In this document: piece after piece, positions 21,008-24,343 of the stretch
Position numbering within the stretch: position 1 is the stretch's first letter
Layout: every line of letters starts with the position of its first letter
Source: Bradyrhizobium sp.
GTDB taxonomy: Bacteria; Pseudomonadota; Alphaproteobacteria; Rhizobiales; Xanthobacteraceae
Direction of reading: 5' to 3'
DNA: 24,343 nucleotides
Assembly: GCA_019243075.1 (NCBI GenBank)
Contig: JAFAUV010000049.1
Span: forward strand, 1 to 24,343
Notes under the pieces: model-generated
Database searches by the model: none
Told to the model about the DNA's origin: nothing
The model's input: the letters and a program-made list of their open reading frames with translations, nothing else
Translations under genes and position numbers: made by a program

Positions 21008-22408
21008 TCAGCTCACCGGATCGATCGGCGATGGCGGCACACCGCCGGCCTCGATGGCTTCGCCGGCCGACAGGCACAGGTCTTCGCGAAAGCGGCCAGC
21101 TACGACCTGCACGCCGACCGGGACCCTGCCGAGCAGGCCCGTGGACACGGTTAGCCCGGGCAGGCCCATGAAGGGAATGGCGATTTGTGTCAGCTGCGCG
21201 TGCCAGACCCGGGCAAAGGAGGCATCGTCCTTGCGGTCGAGCTGGTCCGGGAACGGCAATTCGCCGGAGACCGGCATCACCAGCACCGGATATTTTTCCA
21301 GGAATACTATCCACTCGCGCGCCAGCGTCGCGCGCCGCGTCAGCGCCCTGGAGAAATCCGCCCGGTCGAACGGCGTCACCTTGGCGCGGTTGCCGTAGAG
21401 GCAGGCCAGCGCGCCGGGATCGCCTTCCTTCTCGGCGGCGGCAAGCTGCGCCTCGTAATTGTCGCCGATCCAGAGCTTCCTGTTCCAATCCGCAGGTTCG
21501 CGCAGCGGTGGCGTGTCGGGAATTTCGTCCACCGTCCAGCCGGCGCGCTTCAGCCGCTCGCCGGCGTCGGTGACCGCGGCCTTCACCTCGGGCACGGGAT
21601 CGAGGCCGTCCGGATCGAGGCAGAGCGCCGCGCGCTTCGGCATCGGGGGCCCTTCCAGCGGCGCCGGCACCCACCAGGGATCGCGCGGGTCCCTGGCGCT
21701 CAACGCGGCCAGCGCGATGCGCAAATCCCTGATGGTGCGCGCGAGCGGGCCGGACACCGCCTCGATCTGCGGGCCGATGCCGCGCTCCGGCAGGCCGGGA
21801 TTGAACGCGGCGACGCGGCCGAGCGTCGGCCGCAAGCCATGGACGCCGCAGGCATAGGCGGGATAGCGGATCGAGCCCGCGATGTCGGTGCCATGGGCGA
21901 TATGGCCGATGCCGGCGGCGACCGCCGAGCCCGCGCCGCCCGAGGAGCCGCCGGGCGTGATCGAGGGGTCGCGCGGATTCTTGGTGTCGCCGTGAACCAG
22001 ATTGGTGGTGAACCAGCGGTAGGAGAACGCCGGGCAATTGGTGCGGCCGAGAATGACGGCACCGGCTTTGCGGAAATTATCGATCACCGGGCTGTTCTCG
22101 GTCGCGATCGCATCGCGCTGCAGCTTCAGGCCATTGGTATTGGCAAAACCCTTCTGATCGATATTGACCTTCACCGTCACCGGCACGCCCGCCAGCATGC
22201 CGGGGTCCTCGCCGCGCGCGACCCTGGCGTCGACCTCGGCCGCCTGCTTCAGCACCTCGTCCGGCCTGTGATCGACCACCGCGTTGAGCTTCGGATTGAC
22301 GGCATCCAGCCGCGCCAGCGCGGAAGCTGCGGCTTCCTTGGCGGAAACTTGCTTCGATTTGACGAGGGCGGCGAGGTCGGCCGCCGGCAGGCGCCAGAGG
22401 TCTTGCAT
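21008..22408 (-). CDS. Amidase (amidase-signature family)
   Basis: This 466-residue enzyme has the Ser-cisSer-Lys triad K80 (VTVKVNID), S155 (TPGGSSGGAG) and S179 (GTDIAGSIR). The 75- and 24-residue spacings match those of well-studied amidases. The GTDIAGSIR wording has alanine where glycine is more usual. It hydrolyses an amide to an acid and ammonia; which amide is not evident (the family includes GatA, indole-acetamide and aryl amidases). Absence of gatB/gatC neighbours argues against GatA. It is the first gene of a leftward cluster with gpx and DUF3297. Confidence 0.9.
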   Translation of the reverse strand: MQDLWRLPAADLAALVKSKQVSAKEAAASALARLDAVNPKLNAVVDHRPDEVLKQAAEVDARVARGEDPGMLAGVPVTVKVNIDQKGFANTNGLKLQRDAIATENSPVIDNFRKAGAVILGRTNCPAFSYRWFTTNLVHGDTKNPRDPSITPGGSSGGAGSAVAAGIGHIAHGTDIAGSIRYPAYACGVHGLRPTLGRVAAFNPGLPERGIGPQIEAVSGPLARTIRDLRIALAALSARDPRDPWWVPAPLEGPPMPKRAALCLDPDGLDPVPEVKAAVTDAGERLKRAGWTVDEIPDTPPLREPADWNRKLWIGDNYEAQLAAAEKEGDPGALACLYGNRAKVTPFDRADFSRALTRRATLAREWIVFLEKYPVLVMPVSGELPFPDQLDRKDDASFARVWHAQLTQIAIPFMGLPGLTVSTGLLGRVPVGVQVVAGRFREDLCLSAGEAIEAGGVPPSPIDPVS

Positions 22409-22515
22409 GGAAGCTCCGTTTCACCGCCGATGGTTTTAGCGTCGGGTGCAGCGCAAAGCCAGCAGGGTGGAATAGAGATGGACCGCCGGCGTATCGGACG
22501 GAATGACGCCTGCCT

Positions 22516-22773
22516 TCAGTGCCTGGTCACGGAAGCGTCAGGCAGCTCGATCAAGGCTTCGGCGAACGGAAACTCCAACACGATCTCGCCAGCATCATCG
22601 GTCACCTCGATCACGGCATTGAGCAGCACGCCGTCGGCGCCCTCGGTCTTGATCAGCTCGAGGATCATGGCGCGCGCGACTTCCCAGGCGCGATCCGGAT
22701 TGCGCAGTTCCTCGCCCTCGGGATCGTCGATCAGCTCGTCGCCGATCCGGGTGTTGAAAAAATATCTCGGCAT
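22516..22773 (-). CDS. DUF6894-family protein
   Basis: This is an 85-residue cytoplasmic protein. It opens MPRYFFNTRIGDELIDDPEG, then EELRNPDRAWEVARAMILEL and a strand IEVTDDAGEIVLEFPFAEAL. This is the DUF6894 pattern, common as multi-copy small proteins in Bradyrhizobium; the function is unknown. The start has GGAA just upstream. Between it and the amidase gene (22409-22515) I see nothing. The gene runs away from the pqq locus. Confidence 0.8.
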   Translation of the reverse strand: MPRYFFNTRIGDELIDDPEGEELRNPDRAWEVARAMILELIKTEGADGVLLNAVIEVTDDAGEIVLEFPFAEALIELPDASVTRH

Positions 22774-22821
22774 GTGAATTCCATTGCGCCCGGCATGGCG
22801 GAAATGAAAGCCGAGCCACGC

Positions 22822-23013
22822 TCACAAGTTCTTTATCCGGTATTTGCCGCCGCCCATAGTGCCCTGCCCACCCTGTTCCCGGCGCAACGGAATGAAGCCC
22901 TTGACAGGCCTGTACTTTAACCCGCCCACCACGCTTTGGCCGGAATGCCTGCTGCAACGCAATAAGAGCGGCGCAGGTCTGCTCGCGAAAGAATTCACTG
23001 GCGAACTTTTCAT
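22822..23013 (-). CDS. Possible small basic protein divergent from pqqA (63 aa)
   Basis: This 63-codon frame starts six bases from the pqqA -10 box, on the other strand. The product is very basic (12 K/R against one E) and glycine-rich. It contains a duplicated motif: GGLKYR at residues 30-35 and GGGKYR at 54-59. The codons of the two copies differ mostly by synonymous changes. No strong ribosome-binding site is seen. It could be chance, or a new small gene tied to the pqq promoter. Confidence 0.3.
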   Translation of the reverse strand: MKSSPVNSFASRPAPLLLRCSRHSGQSVVGGLKYRPVKGFIPLRREQGGQGTMGGGKYRIKNL

Positions 23014-23024
23014 CAGCCTATAAT
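22994..23024 (+). promoter_or_regulatory. pqqA promoter (-10 TATAAT)
   Basis: A perfect TATAAT lies at 23019-23024, 52 bp upstream of pqqA. The -35 is unclear: TTCACT at 22994 is 19 bp away. AAGGAGAGCCCAA gives pqqA a strong ribosome-binding site. An isolated 10-bp palindrome, ACAGGCCTGT, lies at 22904-22913 beyond a TTGACA. Confidence 0.5.
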
Positions 23025-23076
23025 TTAACAGGGGAGGGCGGAAGACTCGTCCCGTTTCCAACCAAGGAGAGCCCAA

Positions 23077-23157
23077 ATGGCCTGGAAAGCACCGAAGATC
23101 GTCGAAGTGCCGTGCGGCATGGAAATCAACATGTATGTGAGCGCCACCCGCAAGTAA
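23077..23157 (+). CDS. pqqA: PQQ precursor peptide PqqA
   Basis: This 26-residue peptide is the substrate from which pyrroloquinoline quinone is built. E16 and Y20, the pair joined by PqqE, are present in the expected spacing (GMEINMYV), and the N-terminus MAWKAPKIVEVPC is typical. It is too short for common ORF filters. An excellent ribosome-binding site precedes it. A stable hairpin follows before pqqB, likely letting pqqA be made in excess over the enzymes. Confidence 0.95.
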   Translation: MAWKAPKIVEVPCGMEINMYVSATRK

Positions 23158-23190
23158 GCGGCGGGTTGCAACGTACGACGCTTTTAGCGC

Positions 23191-23248
23191 AGGTGGACAT
23201 TCGGGCGTGACGCGTCTCCAGGGGATGCGTGCCGACCGAAGTCCACCT
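23191..23248 (+). promoter_or_regulatory. Long hairpin between pqqA and pqqB
   Basis: AGGTGGAC (23191-23198) pairs with GTCCACCT (23241-23248). The stem continues with TTCGG (23200-23204) and CCGAA (23236-23240) around one bulged A. The inner part can add ACGCGTCT (23210-23217) with GGATGCGT (23223-23230), using two G-U pairs. There is no U-tract, so an attenuator or mRNA-stability or processing element is more likely than a full terminator. A direct repeat GAGTTCTC (23268, 23298) follows. Confidence 0.55.
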
Positions 23249-23344
23249 TCGTAGCATCTGGACGCACGAGTTCTCACGCATCGGGTCCTCAGTCGGAGAG
23301 TTCTCGCTCGTCGAGCTGAAAAAAAGATTGCCGGGAGACGGATC

Positions 23345-24274
23345 ATGCTTCGCGTCGTCGTCCTGGGCGCGGCTGCCGGCGGCGGCGTTCCGCAATGGAA
23401 TTGCGGATGCCCGGTGTGCCTGATGGCGCGAGGCGAGCAGGTGGAGTTGCAAAGCACGCAGGCTTCCATCGCCTTCAGCGCCGACGGCGAGCACTGGTAT
23501 CTGGTGAACGCCTCACCCGACCTGCGCCAGCAGCTGATCAAGACCCCGCAGCTTCATCCGAAAAAAGGCGCGCTCCGGCACTCCCCGATCGCGGGCGTGA
23601 TCCTGACCAATGGCGAGATCGACGCCGTCGCCGGCCTGTTGTCCATGCGCGAGGGCTCCTCGTTTGCGATCTACGCGCACGCGAAAGTGCTGGCGATCCT
23701 TAAGTCCAACAGCATCTTCAATGTGCTCGGCGAAAGGAATGTCGCCCGCGTCGCCATCGAGGCGGATCGGGCGTTCGAGCCCGAATTGCCCGATGGCGCG
23801 CCTTCCGGCGTCGAAATCCTGGCCTTCCCCGTCGCCGGCAAGGGCGCGTGGTATCTCGAGGGCAAGGCCCATCCCGGCGGCAATGACGCGGCAGGCGACA
23901 CGCTCGGCCTTCGCATCCGCGACAAGGCGACCGGCAAGCACTTCTACTTCATCGCCGCCTGCGCCGAGGTCTCCGACGAATTGAAGGCCAGGCTCGACGG
24001 CGCGCCGCTCCTGTTCTTCGACGGCACGGTGTGGCGCGACGACGAGCTGATCGCCGCCGGCCTCGGCAGCAAGACCGGTCAGGGCATGGGCCACATCGCG
24101 ATGTCCGGGAAGAAAGGGGCGATCGAAAGTCTAGCCGACGTCGCTATCGACAGACGGATATTTCTGCATATCAATAATTCCAACCCGGCGCTGCTGCACG
24201 GCTCGGTCGAGCGCAAGATGGCTGAGAGCGCGGGCTGGCAGATCCCTGCCGACGGAACGGAGATCGAGCTGTGA
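23345..24274 (+). CDS. pqqB: PQQ biosynthesis protein PqqB
   Basis: This is a 309-residue metallo-beta-lactamase-fold protein. It begins MLRVVVLGAAAGGGVPQWNC, containing the zinc-type motif NCGCPVC (residues 19-25). Other family landmarks are LVNASPDLRQQL, VILTNGEIDAVAGLLSMREG, KTGQGMGHIAMSG and FLHINNSNPAL. PqqB is thought to hydroxylate the tyrosine of the processed crosslinked peptide. GGGAGACGGATC precedes the start. Its stop overlaps the next start (GTGA), indicating translational coupling. Confidence 0.95.
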   Translation: MLRVVVLGAAAGGGVPQWNCGCPVCLMARGEQVELQSTQASIAFSADGEHWYLVNASPDLRQQLIKTPQLHPKKGALRHSPIAGVILTNGEIDAVAGLLSMREGSSFAIYAHAKVLAILKSNSIFNVLGERNVARVAIEADRAFEPELPDGAPSGVEILAFPVAGKGAWYLEGKAHPGGNDAAGDTLGLRIRDKATGKHFYFIAACAEVSDELKARLDGAPLLFFDGTVWRDDELIAAGLGSKTGQGMGHIAMSGKKGAIESLADVAIDRRIFLHINNSNPALLHGSVERKMAESAGWQIPADGTEIEL

Positions 24275-24343
24275 ACGTCGTACCCAATACTTCTAAACTC
24301 GAGATAAGCGCCTATTCGGTCGGCAAAAGCGTGCCGCTCAACA
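24271..24343 (+). CDS. pqqC: Probable PqqC, N-terminal 24 codons
   Basis: A GTG at 24271 overlaps the pqqB TGA. The frame reads VNVVPNTSKLEISAYSVGKS before the window ends. Position after pqqB argues for pqqC (the oxygen-dependent last step of PQQ synthesis), but this stretch does not show the conserved PqqC core, which would come later. N-terminal extensions are known in rhizobial PqqC. GGAG lies about nine bases upstream. Aminotransferase-like wording was considered and cannot be excluded. Confidence 0.5.
   Translation, partial: MNVVPNTSKLEISAYSVGKSVPLN

Noticed and set aside
21185..22777. 530-codon plus-strand frame opposite the amidase
   Set aside because: The amidase triad on the minus strand is clear, and the plus frame shows no domain.
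1..24343. CRISPR arrays, tRNA or rRNA genes, intact insertion sequences, prophage
   Set aside because: I looked for spaced direct repeats, cloverleaf-type sequences, transposase motifs and phage genes and saw none I could support.

Overview
The window looks like chromosomal DNA of a Bradyrhizobium-type alphaproteobacterium (Rhizobiales). The reasons are high GC, an intracellular PHB depolymerase, a pqqAB(C) locus, a CoxE-like VWA/MoxR pair, many small alphaproteobacterial families (DUF3297, DUF6894, GlsB-type), and dispersed repeats in 16.5-17.7 kb whose wording I recall from Bradyrhizobium intergenic regions. No database search was run. I see no tRNA, rRNA, CRISPR array, phage module or intact transposase.

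Layout. 0-3.4 kb: a rhodanese-domain protein cut by the left edge and a CoxE-like VWA protein run leftwards. A GlsB-type membrane protein and a MoxR ATPase run rightwards. A brnT-brnA toxin-antitoxin pair follows, with palindromic sites in its promoter. 3.5-8.3 kb: a catabolic patch with a GMC oxidoreductase, a GNAT acetyltransferase, an SMP-30/gluconolactonase-type protein and, divergently, an enolase-superfamily dehydratase/racemase. The last two suggest sugar-acid or lactone use. 8.3-10.7 kb: small proteins, a cupin and a glutathione S-transferase. 10.8-13.0 kb: phaZ, then a ModA-like periplasmic binding protein without permease genes. 13.0-16.5 kb: an MFS transporter divergent from an AraC-type regulator, then malonyl-CoA decarboxylase.

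16.5-18.2 kb holds no intact gene. It contains a foldback element, a copy of a roughly 400-bp dispersed repeat, the C-terminal remnant of a LysR regulator, a composite palindromic repeat and a frameshifted MFS remnant. 18.2-20.2 kb: a small conserved-looking protein, a PQQ-dependent sorbosone-dehydrogenase-type protein and a strong plus-strand terminator with no protein gene in front of it, possibly the end of a small RNA. 20.0-22.4 kb, leftward operon: amidase, glutathione peroxidase, DUF3297 (translationally coupled) and a small exported protein. 22.5-24.3 kb: a DUF6894 protein, then pqqA, pqqB and the start of the next gene, probably pqqC, running off the right edge.

The clearest functional link is cofactor supply. 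The pqq genes make PQQ, and the dehydrogenase 3.3 kb away is of a PQQ-dependent family. phaZ and malonyl-CoA decarboxylase both feed the acetyl-CoA pool. The items most worth checking are the orphan terminator and candidate sRNA at 19.9 kb, the palindrome at the phaZ promoter, the long hairpin between pqqA and pqqB, and a 63-codon basic ORF divergent from pqqA that carries a duplicated GGxKYR motif.
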